Source: Desulfuromonadales bacterium (GTDB lineage: Bacteria; Desulfobacterota; Desulfuromonadia; Desulfuromonadales; BM103). From it: a DNA stretch of 16,144 nt. Location: NCBI GenBank assembly GCA_030630015.1, contig DAOVNV010000019.1, positions 1 through 16,144 on the forward strand, written 5' to 3'. Below the pieces are notes generated by a model. The model did not search any database and was not told where the DNA came from. It was given only the letters and a program-made list of their open reading frames with translations. Every line of letters begins with the position of its first letter. The stretch's first letter is position 1. This document shows, piece by piece, positions 1-8,181 of this stretch. The position numbers were made by a program, and so were the translations under genes.

Positions 1-121
1 CAATTTATCTGTAATTTGCACTCTGTGCTTGTTGTGAAAAGTGTTTTTTCCGCTTCCCTCTGAAGATTAGGCAGGGTTCAGGGGTGCAGCAGTGAGTGCT
101 TTTAAATATGAAAACATGTGG

Positions 122-127
122 TATGAT
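122..127 (+). promoter_or_regulatory. Putative -10 box upstream of first gene
   Basis: TATGAT lies about 44 bases before the first start codon. A poor -35 candidate (TTTTAA at 100-105) sits 16 bases upstream. The rest of 1-170 shows no coding region or hairpin that I can support. The AT-rich stretch at 100-150 fits a promoter region. This is pattern matching only. Confidence 0.35.
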
Positions 128-170
128 TAGCAAATTATTCAACACTAACTTCAGTTAACAAGGGGGTAGT

Positions 171-980
171 ATGCGCGTTTTATTGACATTGTTTCTGGTC
201 CTCAGTCTTCCCTGCACTGCGTTTGCTGCTGATCTCCTTGTCACCTGGCAAGATGGAGAAGGCAACCTGATGAAGGTTGCTCACCGCGATGATACGCACA
301 TCCGGATGGACACCCAACCCGATACCTACACACTGCTGATCGGCGATAAAATTTATATGGTAACCAAGGATGAAGGTGAGTGGCAGGTTGTCGACCTGGA
401 CCAGATGTCCGGGATGATGAAAATGTTCGGTTCTGCTGCGGACACTCCCAAAATTGAGGATTACAAGACCTCTTTTGTAAAGACGGGCAGAACGGAAAAA
501 ATTGCCAGTTATAAGGGCACGGTCTATGTCGTGGAAGTTCGTGACGGGGAAAATAAACTTCTTCAAAAAGACGAGATCGTGTTCAGCAGGAACAGTGATG
601 TCAGGCGCGCCAGTCGGGCCATGATGACCATCTCCACGAAAATGGCCAGTAAGATGGGGCCAGACCTTTCCGCGGAGATGGACAAAGCTATGGAACAGGC
701 TGCAGAGAATGATTACGGTGGCACTCTGCGCTACGGGACGGACATGAAACTGACTAACATCGAGAAAGGGGCGTTGCCCGACGGCTATTTCCGGTTGCCG
801 CAGAACGCCGGCCAGGTCGACGTCGGTCAGCCGCCCGCGCCCCAATCCGGACAGAAGGGTGGCTTCCTGGGGCAGCTGGCGGGTGATTCGGAATCGGCAG
901 CGAAGGATGAGACCCGCAGCAGCACCGTTGAAGAGGTCCGCGAGGGGGTTCGGGGGATGTTTAACAGTCTGTTTGACTGA
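171..980 (+). CDS. Exported protein of unknown function (possibly DUF4412-like)
   Basis: The protein has 269 residues. The N-terminus is a clear Sec signal peptide (MRVLL, a hydrophobic core, then AFA-A near residues 17-20), so it should be periplasmic or surface-exposed. The start at 171 is preceded by AGGGGG at 161-166, a fair Shine-Dalgarno sequence at short spacing. The mature protein begins with beta-rich sequence containing a threonine/tyrosine-rich strand (DTYTLLIGDKIYMV). A methionine-rich patch (MSGMMKMFG, about residues 79-87) and a middle helix rich in Met, Ala and Lys follow. The tail, from about residue 215, is rich in Gln, Gly, Pro and Ser and looks unstructured. The general plan resembles exported DUF4412-type proteins of deltaproteobacteria, but I do not recognise the family with certainty and assign no function. 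It is monocistronic and ends at a strong terminator. Confidence 0.75.
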   Translation: MRVLLTLFLVLSLPCTAFAADLLVTWQDGEGNLMKVAHRDDTHIRMDTQPDTYTLLIGDKIYMVTKDEGEWQVVDLDQMSGMMKMFGSAADTPKIEDYKTSFVKTGRTEKIASYKGTVYVVEVRDGENKLLQKDEIVFSRNSDVRRASRAMMTISTKMASKMGPDLSAEMDKAMEQAAENDYGGTLRYGTDMKLTNIEKGALPDGYFRLPQNAGQVDVGQPPAPQSGQKGGFLGQLAGDSESAAKDETRSSTVEEVREGVRGMFNSLFD

Positions 981-1004
981 ACAGGGTTGCTGGAGCATAT
1001 GAAA

Positions 1005-1044
1005 AGGGCAGTCTCGTATTTGCACGAGACTGCCCTCTGTTTTT
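1005..1044 (+). terminator. Strong intrinsic terminator, probably bidirectional
   Basis: A perfect 13-bp stem (1005-1017 with 1024-1036) encloses a 6-nt loop and is followed by CTGTTTTT on the plus strand. The minus strand has a shorter U-run, from AAAA at 1002-1005. The hairpin lies between two convergent genes, so it probably ends both transcripts. Confidence 0.9.
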
Positions 1045-1069
1045 CAGTACTCAGCACTCGGCCCTTGCT

Positions 1070-1501
1070 TCACTTGGCTTCGACATTCATTTCTGCCTGC
1101 CGCCAGGCCCGGTAGCCTCCCAGCAGCGGCCATACACGCGTGAAGCCGTTTTCTTTCAATGTCAGCGCCAGACTGGCGCTCGAGGCCTCGGCGTGTCAGG
1201 TGCAGTAGGTGACAATAGCCATGTCCGCCGGATAATTCTCGGTCATATCCAGGATGTCGCGATTGTTGTTCAGGCGGATTGCTCCGGAGATTTTATGCCG
1301 GGCATTCTGCCATTGGCGCGCAGTGCGTGTATCGAGGAACAGGATAGTTTCCCCCTTGTCCTGCAGGGCCAGGATTTCTTTCACAGAAATCCTTTGTGCA
1401 TCGTTCGGTCCGAGTGTGGCGGCGCCTGCTTGAGTACAGTAAAGGAACAACAGCGCCGACACAGCCAGAAACAACCTGCTTTTCATTTTGTAAAGTCGCA
1501 T
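1070..1501 (-). CDS. Exported selenocysteine-containing rhodanese (Cys-Thr-Sec), UGA at 1196-1198
   Basis: A conventional reading stops after 101 residues at a UGA (1198-1196, minus strand), inside the rhodanese active-site loop IVTYCT. Reading through in the same frame gives U-HAEASSASLALTLKENGF, then V-W-P-L-L-G-G-Y-R-A-W, which is the expected C-terminal half of a rhodanese domain, and a UGA stop at 1072-1070. The total is 143 residues. Cys100 occupies the usual catalytic position (YC) and residue 102 is the proposed selenocysteine. From memory, related deltaproteobacterial rhodaneses have cysteine here (YC-x-C-P-x-E-A). A SECIS-like hairpin follows the UGA. The start at 1501 is chosen because GAGGGG lies 6 bases upstream and a TATAAT box lies further upstream. 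The longer start at 1549 would lie upstream of that promoter. Residues 1-27 form a signal peptide ending near QAGAA, so the protein should act in the periplasm. The role is probably sulfur or selenium transfer or thiol redox chemistry. The substrate is unknown. A broken gene is the alternative, but the intact downstream domain argues against it. Confidence 0.85.
1164..1198 (-). promoter_or_regulatory. Bacterial SECIS element with its UGA codon
   Basis: On the minus strand the UGA (1198-1196) is followed 15 nt later by AGCGCCAGUCUGGCGCU (1180-1164). This is a 6-bp perfect stem with an AGUCU loop, or 7 bp with a GUC loop. Bacterial SECIS hairpins lie immediately 3' of the UGA within the coding region and carry a conserved G-U in the apical loop, which SelB recognises. 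The E. coli fdhF element, with CAGGUCUG at its tip, is very similar to the CAGUCUG tip here. The loop starts 21 nt after the UGA, within the usual range. Confidence 0.8.
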
Positions 1502-1529
1502 GAATTTCCCCTCTCTGTCGTTTGCTCTG

Positions 1530-1560
1530 ATTATAACATCAACCATCACAGCGAAGGCAA
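1530..1560 (-). promoter_or_regulatory. Promoter of the rhodanese gene
   Basis: A consensus TATAAT on the minus strand (1535-1530) sits 28 bases before the chosen start codon. A partial -35, TTGCCT (1560-1555), precedes it at a long 19-bp spacing. The match to -10 is perfect and the -35 is weak. Confidence 0.55.
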
Positions 1561-1572
1561 GCTGACGGGTTG

Positions 1573-1621
1573 GGACCCCTGGGAGTCGTCATGCAGGGTC
1601 CGCTGATGCGGCCCTTTTTTT
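1573..1621 (+). terminator. Intrinsic terminator with competing upstream pairing (possible attenuator or sRNA end)
   Basis: The hairpin GGG(T)CCGC (1596-1603), loop TGAT, GCGGCCC (1608-1614) is followed by seven T residues (1615-1621). No plus-strand gene lies before it, because the upstream gene is on the other strand. It therefore ends either a short RNA or a leader of the VanZ operon. GGACCC at 1573-1578 can pair perfectly with GGGTCC at 1596-1601, which would destroy the terminator stem. A TATAAC at 1532-1537 could serve as the plus-strand -10. I recognise no known riboswitch class. Confidence 0.6.
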
Positions 1622-1635
1622 ATATGTTTATTTCA

Positions 1636-1659
1636 GGTAGGATGGGAGTCCATCCTGCC
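1636..1659 (+). repeat. Inverted repeat before the VanZ-like gene
   Basis: AGGATGG-GAGT-CCATCCT (1639-1656) is perfect and extends to a 10-bp stem with one G-U pair (1636-1645 with 1650-1659). It lies about 30 bases before the start codon, with no T-tract. It could be an operator or a 5'-UTR hairpin. Its function is unknown. Confidence 0.5.
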
Positions 1660-1687
1660 AATCTAACAGAACTCCTGGTGCCTGTAT

Positions 1688-2125
1688 GTGATGCCGTTAT
1701 CCAACAATCAATCAAATATTATTTGGAGCTGTCTGGTTTTCCGTCTTCTGGTTCTTTTGATCTGGTGCGCCTTGATCCTTTGGCTGTCGCTCGATCCGTC
1801 TCCGCCGCGGCTGCCGGGCATTTTCGGCTGGGACAAGCTGCTTCATGCTCTGGCATATGGTTTGCTCGCACTGCTTGTTGCCCGGGTTCTTGTATGCCTA
1901 TGTAATGGTCAGAATCATGGTGCCTGGTGGCAGGCCTGGCTAGTGGCAACCCTGTTTGGTCTGTTGCTCGAAGTTCTGCAAATGACAATGCACAACGGCC
2001 GTACTGCAGAGTGGGGCGACCTTCTGGCTGATGCGCTGGGAGCGCTGGTCGTCTGTGTCTTATTCCGTCATGCCTGGAGAGTAAATAAGAAGAAACCTCG
2101 ACGTAAGTTGGAAGCGGATGGATAA
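1688..2125 (+). CDS. VanZ-like integral membrane protein
   Basis: The protein is about 145 residues long with four predicted membrane segments (roughly residues 15-37, 46-70, 80-98 and 110-127) and a basic Lys/Arg-rich tail. VanZ-family hallmarks are visible: WLSLDP after the first helix, a conserved DKLLHALAYGLLAL segment, and LLLEVLQ-x(5)-R-x(3)-WGDLLADALGAL. The family is named after the teicoplanin-resistance protein VanZ, but most chromosomal members have no known role. The start is uncertain (GTG 1688 or ATG 1691), because no good ribosome binding site precedes either. The last 8 bases (ATGGATAA) overlap the next gene, which implies translational coupling with a DNA repair nuclease. I see no functional explanation for that pairing. 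Confidence 0.85.
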   Translation: MMPLSNNQSNIIWSCLVFRLLVLLIWCALILWLSLDPSPPRLPGIFGWDKLLHALAYGLLALLVARVLVCLCNGQNHGAWWQAWLVATLFGLLLEVLQMTMHNGRTAEWGDLLADALGALVVCVLFRHAWRVNKKKPRRKLEADG

Positions 2126-4802
2126 TTTCCTTTATAAACACGCCAGGCAGGGGGCTTTGATCCTCACGGTCAACAAGCGTCTTGCCCGGCATCTCCAGGA
2201 TCAGTACGATCTGGCTCAACAAAATGAGGGCCTCGCTGTATGGACCCGTGCTGAAATCCTGAGTCTGACCGCATGGCTGAACGGGCAGCTCATGAGGCTG
2301 CCCGAAGGGTTGACAATTCTCGATAACACCCAGAGCCTCAGAGTCTGGGAAATGATTATTGAAGACGACAAGGGAGGTGGCGGCAACCAGCTTTTGCAGG
2401 TCCCGCAAACCGCTCGCCGTGTACACCAGGCCCACCAGCTCCTGATACAGCATGCAGCAGATTTCTCCGGACAAGCATCAGCCGAAGACCACAGGGCCTT
2501 CCTGCGCTGGCGTGAGCATTGGCAGAGGACGGCATCTCGCCAACAATGGCGCGATGGTGCGGAGGCTGTCTGGATGGTTGCCGATGCGATCGACAATCAT
2601 TATCTGCCGGTGCCCTCACATATCGTTCTGGCAGGTTTCGACCAGCTGACGCCTGATATTCAACGGCTGTGCAATATGCTTCAGCACCGCAATTGTATTG
2701 TGGAAGAGTGGCAGGCGCCGCCCTGTCAAAATGTTTATCGGCGTCGGGTCGCATCCCTCGACCCTGCTGATGAAGTCAGGCAGTGTGCCCGCTGGACACG
2801 TCAGATCCTGAGCGACGATCCGGACGCATCTGTCGGGATTGTTGTCCCACAACTGGACGCCTACCAGCAGCTGTTCGAATCGATTTTTCCGACTGAACTC
2901 GACCCCTCCGCCTCACTGTCCAGAGATGAAAGTCCTGATACATTCAACATCTCGCTGGGTCACCGGCTTGATCGGGAAGGGCCTGTCTACGCTGCTTTGC
3001 GATTGCTGCAGATCAAGGCCGTAGCGGGTATGGAGGAAGTCAGCTGGTTGCTGCGCTCCCCTTATGTCGGTCGTTCACAACAAGAATCCTCCTTGAGGGC
3101 CCGGCTTGATCGCGAACTGAGGAAACAGGGGCAGGTGGAATGGCCCCTGCAGCGCCTCGTCCAGTCGGTCAAATATTTTGCACGCCGTTCCGGAATGGAT
3201 GAGCTGCAGATCGGCAAGGTTTTCGAATTACTCTCAGAGGACATTCGGATCAGCGTCAAAATGTTGCCCGGCGATTGGGCGGAGCATTTTACCCGGCTGT
3301 TGCGTGATCTTGGCTGGCCTGGAGGGCGCGGACTATCCAGCCGAGAATACCAGGTCGTCGAGACCTTTTCGGAGGAATTATCCAGAATGGCTAGTCTCGA
3401 CCGGGTTTCTGCGCCTGTGTCGAGAAACGTCGCTCTTGGCATGCTCGGCCGCCTGGCCGGTCACGCTCAATTCCAGCCGGAGAGCCCCGCTGGAGGGGTC
3501 CAGATCCTTGGCGTACTTGAAGCGGCTGGCCTGGCCTTCGACCATCTCTGGGTCATAGGTTTGCATGATACGGCACTGCCGCAGCCCCCCAGACCCAATC
3601 CATTCATTCCGCTTACAATTCAGCGCAAACATCGCATGCCACGTGCCGATGCGGATCGTGAGCGTCTCTTCGCTGCGCGGGTAGCGCTGCGACTATTCAG
3701 TGCGGCTCCACAAGTCTATCTCAGCTGGCCGCAGCAGGTCGACGGTCTTGAACAGCGCCCCAGCCCGTTGCTTGCCGGTATAGTTGACGGTCTGCCACCC
3801 ATGTCTGCATCGGTCGATCCAACCGGACTACTCTGGAGCGCCCGGCCGAAACTGGAACAAATTGATGACTCGCTGGCAGCGTCGTTAAACTCAAGAAAAA
3901 GTTTCAGCGGTGGAACCGGGATACTTAAAGATCAGGCTCTTTGCCCATTCCGCGCGTTCGGACATTATCGTCTGAGAGCAGAACGGCTCGAATCTCCTGA
4001 AATCGGTCTGGACAACATGTCCCGCGGCACCTTGGTACACTCTGCCCTCGAGATTTTCTGGAGAGAAACCTGCGATCAGACAACGCTTATCAGCCTCCAG
4101 GAAGCGGAGCTGAACAGCAGGATCGAAAGGTCTGTGCAACAGGCGCTGAAGCGTTTTGAAAAGGAAAACCGCCGCGATCTGTTGCCCCGGCAGAGGGGCC
4201 TGGAGAAACAGAGGCTGGCTGCCCTCGTCCGGCAGTGGCTTGGAATGGAGATGCGCCGTGCCCCATTTCGTGTCGAGGGTACGGAAGTAAATCGTCAGTT
4301 TACCATCGGCAGCTTGCGCATCAGAACCCGCATCGACAGAATCGATCAACTGGAAGATGGTAGTTTCGCCATTCTGGATTACAAAACCGGTCGGCCCGAC
4401 CCCGATCAATGGTTCGATGATCGTGTGACAGAACCGCAATTGCCCGTCTATTGCCTGGATCTGCCTCACGAACGGATCGCGGCCGTTCTGTTTGCAGTGG
4501 TCCGCGGCAAACGCAAGGAATCCGGGTTTCGCGGACTGGCGCGTGAGCCTGGGACCTGGCCCGGGTTGAGCCGAAAATCACTCGATGCAATCCTTGAAAG
4601 TAAGGGCTGGGGTTCGTTCGATGCCGTTCTGGACCATTGGGGAAAGGCTCTGACTGCCCTGGCCGATGCGTTTACTCGTGGCGAGGCCGCTGTTGATCCG
4701 GCCAGTTATGAGGCGGCCTGCAAGTATTGCGATCTGGTTCCCCTCTGTCGCATCAACGATCTGGACGACCATGTGTTGACGCTGGAGGAACGTCATGACT
4801 GA
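2118..4802 (+). CDS. AddB-like PD-(D/E)XK nuclease, probable DNA repair protein
   Basis: The protein has 894 residues and matches the AddB-related 'probable DNA repair protein' family (about 900 residues, TIGR03623 type). The N-terminus (LILTVNKRLARHL) corresponds to the inactivated helicase part of AddB-like proteins, and I see no Walker A GKT motif there. The C-terminal RecB-type nuclease domain is intact: RGTLVH (His641), RIDRID (Asp740) and DYKTG (Asp754, Lys756). Four cysteines frame this domain (Cys609 in ALCPF; Cys868, Cys871 and Cys877 in CKYC-x5-C). This is the arrangement that binds a 4Fe-4S cluster in AddB. The protein probably works with the downstream helicase to resect double-strand breaks for RecA-dependent repair in the cytoplasm. 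The gene overlaps VanZ upstream and the helicase gene downstream by 8 bases each. A role restricted to phage defence is possible, but I see no support for it. Confidence 0.85.
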   Translation: MDNFLYKHARQGALILTVNKRLARHLQDQYDLAQQNEGLAVWTRAEILSLTAWLNGQLMRLPEGLTILDNTQSLRVWEMIIEDDKGGGGNQLLQVPQTARRVHQAHQLLIQHAADFSGQASAEDHRAFLRWREHWQRTASRQQWRDGAEAVWMVADAIDNHYLPVPSHIVLAGFDQLTPDIQRLCNMLQHRNCIVEEWQAPPCQNVYRRRVASLDPADEVRQCARWTRQILSDDPDASVGIVVPQLDAYQQLFESIFPTELDPSASLSRDESPDTFNISLGHRLDREGPVYAALRLLQIKAVAGMEEVSWLLRSPYVGRSQQESSLRARLDRELRKQGQVEWPLQRLVQSVKYFARRSGMDELQIGKVFELLSEDIRISVKMLPGDWAEHFTRLLRDLGWPGGRGLSSREYQVVETFSEELSRMASLDRVSAPVSRNVALGMLGRLAGHAQFQPESPAGGVQILGVLEAAGLAFDHLWVIGLHDTALPQPPRPNPFIPLTIQRKHRMPRADADRERLFAARVALRLFSAAPQVYLSWPQQVDGLEQRPSPLLAGIVDGLPPMSASVDPTGLLWSARPKLEQIDDSLAASLNSRKSFSGGTGILKDQALCPFRAFGHYRLRAERLESPEIGLDNMSRGTLVHSALEIFWRETCDQTTLISLQEAELNSRIERSVQQALKRFEKENRRDLLPRQRGLEKQRLAALVRQWLGMEMRRAPFRVEGTEVNRQFTIGSLRIRTRIDRIDQLEDGSFAILDYKTGRPDPDQWFDDRVTEPQLPVYCLDLPHERIAAVLFAVVRGKRKESGFRGLAREPGTWPGLSRKSLDAILESKGWGSFDAVLDHWGKALTALADAFTRGEAAVDPASYEAACKYCDLVPLCRINDLDDHVLTLEERHD

Positions 4803-7800
4803 TTCTGTCAGGACGCGTCCGTCGGATTGGGCCGAACGCCGCAGGGCGGTCGACATCAGTCAGTCATTTATCGTGCAGGCCCCGGCCGGGTCGGGCAAAA
4901 CCGAATTGCTGGTACAGCGCATGCTCGCGTTACTGGCTGCGGTCAATACTCCAGAAGAAATCCTGGCCATCACCTTTACCCGCAAAGCCGCCGGCGAGAT
5001 GAAACATCGCCTGATCGAAGCCCTGGAAAGGGCCGAAAATGATCAGCCCCCACAAGAAGATCACGCCCGTGAGACTTGGAACAGGGCACGCCGGGTGCTG
5101 GAGACCGACCGGCGCAAGGGCTGGCACCTCACGCAAAACCCCTCCCGCCTGCAATTGATGACCATCGATAGCCTGTGTGCCCTGTTGACTCGCAGAATGC
5201 CCTGGCTGTCAGGCTTTGGAGAACAACCTGGAGTTGCAGAACAGCCGGAAGATCTGTACCTGATTGCCGCGGAGCGCCTTGTCTCCCGAGTTGACGGCAA
5301 CTCTGCCGGACAGGCTGCCGTCGAACGTCTTCTCGGCCATCTCGACAACCGGATGACCCTGCTGCGCGACATGCTCGTCTCCATGCTTGGCAGACGCGAC
5401 CCATGGCTGCGCCACATGCTGGGGCAGCGCTCAACCGGTTGCCGTGATCTCCTTGAAGCAGGTTTGCAGCGCTACCTTGTCGCGACTCTTGCCCGAACCT
5501 GCGAAGCCCTAGGACGGGAAACCTGCCAGACCCTGACAGCCCTCGGTGGCTATGCTGCTGAAAATCTAGCAGAAACTGAAACAGACCATCCGCTTCTCGC
5601 GCTTTCAGGTGCAACAAAGCTTTCCTGCGATATCGCTGATCTTGACGCATGGCTGGCCATTGCCCACATGGTTCTGACAGGCGGCGGGACTGTTCGCAAA
5701 AGTGTCGACAAACGCATCGGTTTTCCCGCTGACAAAACGCCCTCTGCGATCGAAATGAAGTCACGGATGACAGTCTGTCTCGATGAATTGCGTTCGAATG
5801 AGCATGGATACCGCTGCCTGCGGGAGCTTCGTCATTTACCTGCTGCATTTTATACGGCCGCCCAGTGGGATGTTCTGGAAGCCCTGATAGAACTTCTCCC
5901 ACTTGCGGTCCTGGAACTTCGTGACGTTTTTCGTTCACGCGGGATGGTCGATTTTATCGAGATCGCCGGTGCTGCCCATGCCGCGCTCGGTGATACTCAG
6001 GCCCCCGAAGATCTCCTTCTGCAGATGGACAGCATGATCCGGCACATCCTGGTCGACGAATTCCAGGACACTTCCTACGCTCAGTTTGACTTGTTGCAGA
6101 AATTGACTGCCGGCTGGATGCCGGATGACGGCCGCACGCTGTTTATCGTGGGCGACCCGATGCAGTCAATCTACCGTTTCAGGGAAGCTGAAGTCGGTCT
6201 TTTCTTACGTGTTTGCGAACAAGGCTTGGGCGACCTTACGCTTGAACGCGTCTCTTTGACAGCTAATTTCCGATCACAGGCAAAGCTCGTAGATTGGTCG
6301 AACCATTTTTTTGCCGGGCTTTTTCCTGACCGTGAAGATCAAGTGCGCGGAGCTGTCCGGTTTGCGCCCGCAGACGCTGTCAGGCAAGGTCAGGGGGGCG
6401 ATGCCGTGTTTTTCCACGGATACCTCAACCGGCAGGACAGCCTGGAGGCAGAACAGGTTGTGGAGCTTGTCAAGCAGGCTCACTGCGACAAGCCCAACGG
6501 GAGCGTGGCTGTACTGGTGCGTTCCAGGAATCACCTGGTGGAGATCATACGTGCCTTTAAGCAGACCGGCATGCGCTTTCAGGCGCAGGACATCGACTCC
6601 TTGACAGATCGACCCGTGGTACAGGATCTGCTGGCTTTGACACGCGCTCTGCTGCATCCGGCCGACCGGATTGCCTGGCTGGCAATTTTAAGAGCCCCCT
6701 GGTGTGGTCTGACCCTTGACGACCTGCTTGCCATCTGCGGCCGACAGCCAGGGGCGACTCTCCGCGAACTTCTTGAGTGCCCGCAGGAACAGTCGGAATT
6801 ATTTGATCGGGTCAGCAACGATGGTCAAAAACGGCTCGACCGGACCCTTGAAGTCCTTGAACATAGCATGCAAATGAAGGGACGCCTGCCACTGCGACGA
6901 CTTGTCGAATCCACCTGGCTGTCGCTTGGTGGCCCGGCATGTGTTGATATGGCGGAAATGACGGACGCCGGACAGTTTTTTCTGCTGCTTGAATCCCTGG
7001 ATGAAGGGGGAGACCTCGAAAACCTGAGTATTCTTGAGAAGCGTCTCGGCAGGCTGTTTGCTGCGGCAAACCCTCAGGCAGGACCGGACCTGCAGGTAAT
7101 GACCATCCACAAGGCCAAGGGTCTGGAATTCGACACGGTTATCCTGCCGGGAATCGGTCGTGGTGTCAGGCCATCCGAACGCACCCTGTTGCGCTGGCTT
7201 GAGCATCCGGATTATGAATTGCTGCTTGCCCCGGTTCCCCCCGCCACTGATGATGCGGGCGATCCGACTTACCAGGCCATCGGCCAGATATTGAAAGATA
7301 AGGACGACCTCGAGACGCTACGCCTTTTCTACGTTGCTGCAACCCGTGCCAGAAACAGGCTGCATCTGTTGGGTCATTACAGACATGACCGGGAAGACAA
7401 CCCGTCTCCCACCCCCGGCTCCTTCCTGGCAACGGTCTGGCCAAGCGCTGCCGAAAAGCTGACTGCCGGGAGCACCAGCAGCGAAACCGACCCGCTCAAG
7501 ACATTGCCCCGCCTGCCGCTGAAACGACTTCCGCTGGATTGGGTCCTACCCGCCATACCTGAACGCGTATCATCAGCACCGATATCTTCTCGCCGGGCCT
7601 CTGATTATGGTCACTTTTCAAATGACGGCATGGCCTCGCGTCTCACCGAGGAGGGCAGGGTTGTCGGCACCCTGGTCCATGCCTGGCTCCAGCAGATCGC
7701 CCAGGATGGATTGGACGAATGGTCGGATTCCCGTTTGAAAAATCAGGAAGGATTGCTCAGGGCTCAGATCTCCAGCCACGGCATACCCTACAATCGACAT

Positions 7801-8181
7801 GAAGCCTGCATGGGCAATATCCTGAAATGCCTAATAAATTGCATTGGCTGCAGCAGGGGACGCTGGTTGCTTTCAAAACATCCTGAAGCTCGTTGTGAAT
7901 TAGCGATTAACGGGGTAATAGATGATGAACTGGTTCGTGCCATTATCGATAGAACATTTATCGATGAGCAGGGTTGTCGATGGATCATCGACTACAAAAC
8001 CAGTCAACCCGGGGCTGGGGAATTATTGGAAGCGTTTCTGGAAAGCGAAGTCATTCGTTATTCGGACCAGATGCAAATCTACAAATCGCTTATGCAGGCG
8101 TATGACACGGCTCATCCGGTCAGACTCGCCCTGTATTTCCCGATGTTCGACGGATGGGCAGAGGTCGGGGGAACTGCCTGA
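4795..8181 (+). CDS. AddA-like UvrD-family helicase-nuclease
   Basis: The protein has 1128 residues and is a superfamily 1A helicase with a C-terminal RecB-family nuclease. Helicase motifs occur in order: Walker A APAGSGKT (29-36), AITFTRKAA (motif Ia), DEFQDT (421-426), VGDPMQSIYRFR (from 452), LTANFRSQ, TIHKAKGLEFD (770-780) and YVAATRAR (from 846). The nuclease has His962, Asp1052 (IDRTF) and DYKTS (Asp1066, Lys1068), with QMQIY downstream. Both this protein and the AddB-like partner thus carry nuclease residues, as in AddAB rather than RecBCD, so each could cut one strand. The start at 4795 overlaps the AddB-like stop (ATGACTGA). The gene ends directly against the convergent 69-aa gene, with no terminator between them. 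Only the order VanZ, AddB-like, AddA-like is visible. No RecD-like gene is present. Confidence 0.88.
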   Translation: MTDSVRTRPSDWAERRRAVDISQSFIVQAPAGSGKTELLVQRMLALLAAVNTPEEILAITFTRKAAGEMKHRLIEALERAENDQPPQEDHARETWNRARRVLETDRRKGWHLTQNPSRLQLMTIDSLCALLTRRMPWLSGFGEQPGVAEQPEDLYLIAAERLVSRVDGNSAGQAAVERLLGHLDNRMTLLRDMLVSMLGRRDPWLRHMLGQRSTGCRDLLEAGLQRYLVATLARTCEALGRETCQTLTALGGYAAENLAETETDHPLLALSGATKLSCDIADLDAWLAIAHMVLTGGGTVRKSVDKRIGFPADKTPSAIEMKSRMTVCLDELRSNEHGYRCLRELRHLPAAFYTAAQWDVLEALIELLPLAVLELRDVFRSRGMVDFIEIAGAAHAALGDTQAPEDLLLQMDSMIRHILVDEFQDTSYAQFDLLQKLTAGWMPDDGRTLFIVGDPMQSIYRFREAEVGLFLRVCEQGLGDLTLERVSLTANFRSQAKLVDWSNHFFAGLFPDREDQVRGAVRFAPADAVRQGQGGDAVFFHGYLNRQDSLEAEQVVELVKQAHCDKPNGSVAVLVRSRNHLVEIIRAFKQTGMRFQAQDIDSLTDRPVVQDLLALTRALLHPADRIAWLAILRAPWCGLTLDDLLAICGRQPGATLRELLECPQEQSELFDRVSNDGQKRLDRTLEVLEHSMQMKGRLPLRRLVESTWLSLGGPACVDMAEMTDAGQFFLLLESLDEGGDLENLSILEKRLGRLFAAANPQAGPDLQVMTIHKAKGLEFDTVILPGIGRGVRPSERTLLRWLEHPDYELLLAPVPPATDDAGDPTYQAIGQILKDKDDLETLRLFYVAATRARNRLHLLGHYRHDREDNPSPTPGSFLATVWPSAAEKLTAGSTSSETDPLKTLPRLPLKRLPLDWVLPAIPERVSSAPISSRRASDYGHFSNDGMASRLTEEGRVVGTLVHAWLQQIAQDGLDEWSDSRLKNQEGLLRAQISSHGIPYNRHEACMGNILKCLINCIGCSRGRWLLSKHPEARCELAINGVIDDELVRAIIDRTFIDEQGCRWIIDYKTSQPGAGELLEAFLESEVIRYSDQMQIYKSLMQAYDTAHPVRLALYFPMFDGWAEVGGTA

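Noticed and set aside
180..1025. Long minus-strand open frame of 281 codons opposite the first gene
   Set aside because: It has no ribosome binding site or recognisable domain, and it runs antisense to a gene with a clear signal peptide and terminator.
1196..1501. Rhodanese gene as a truncated pseudogene
   Set aside because: The reading frame stays open and matches the family for 41 codons past the UGA, and a SECIS-like hairpin is correctly placed.
1499..1549. Rhodanese start at the ATG at 1549
   Set aside because: It lies upstream of the TATAAT promoter box at 1530-1535 and has no ribosome binding site, while the start at 1501 has GAGGGG.
1719..2474. Long minus-strand open frames across the VanZ, AddB-like and AddA-like genes
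   Set aside because: They lie opposite well-supported genes, have odd composition and no family match, so they are shadows.
2118..8181. Nuclease plus UvrD helicase as a new anti-phage system
   Set aside because: The motif order and Fe-S cysteines fit the AddAB-like repair family, and no defence-island genes surround it.
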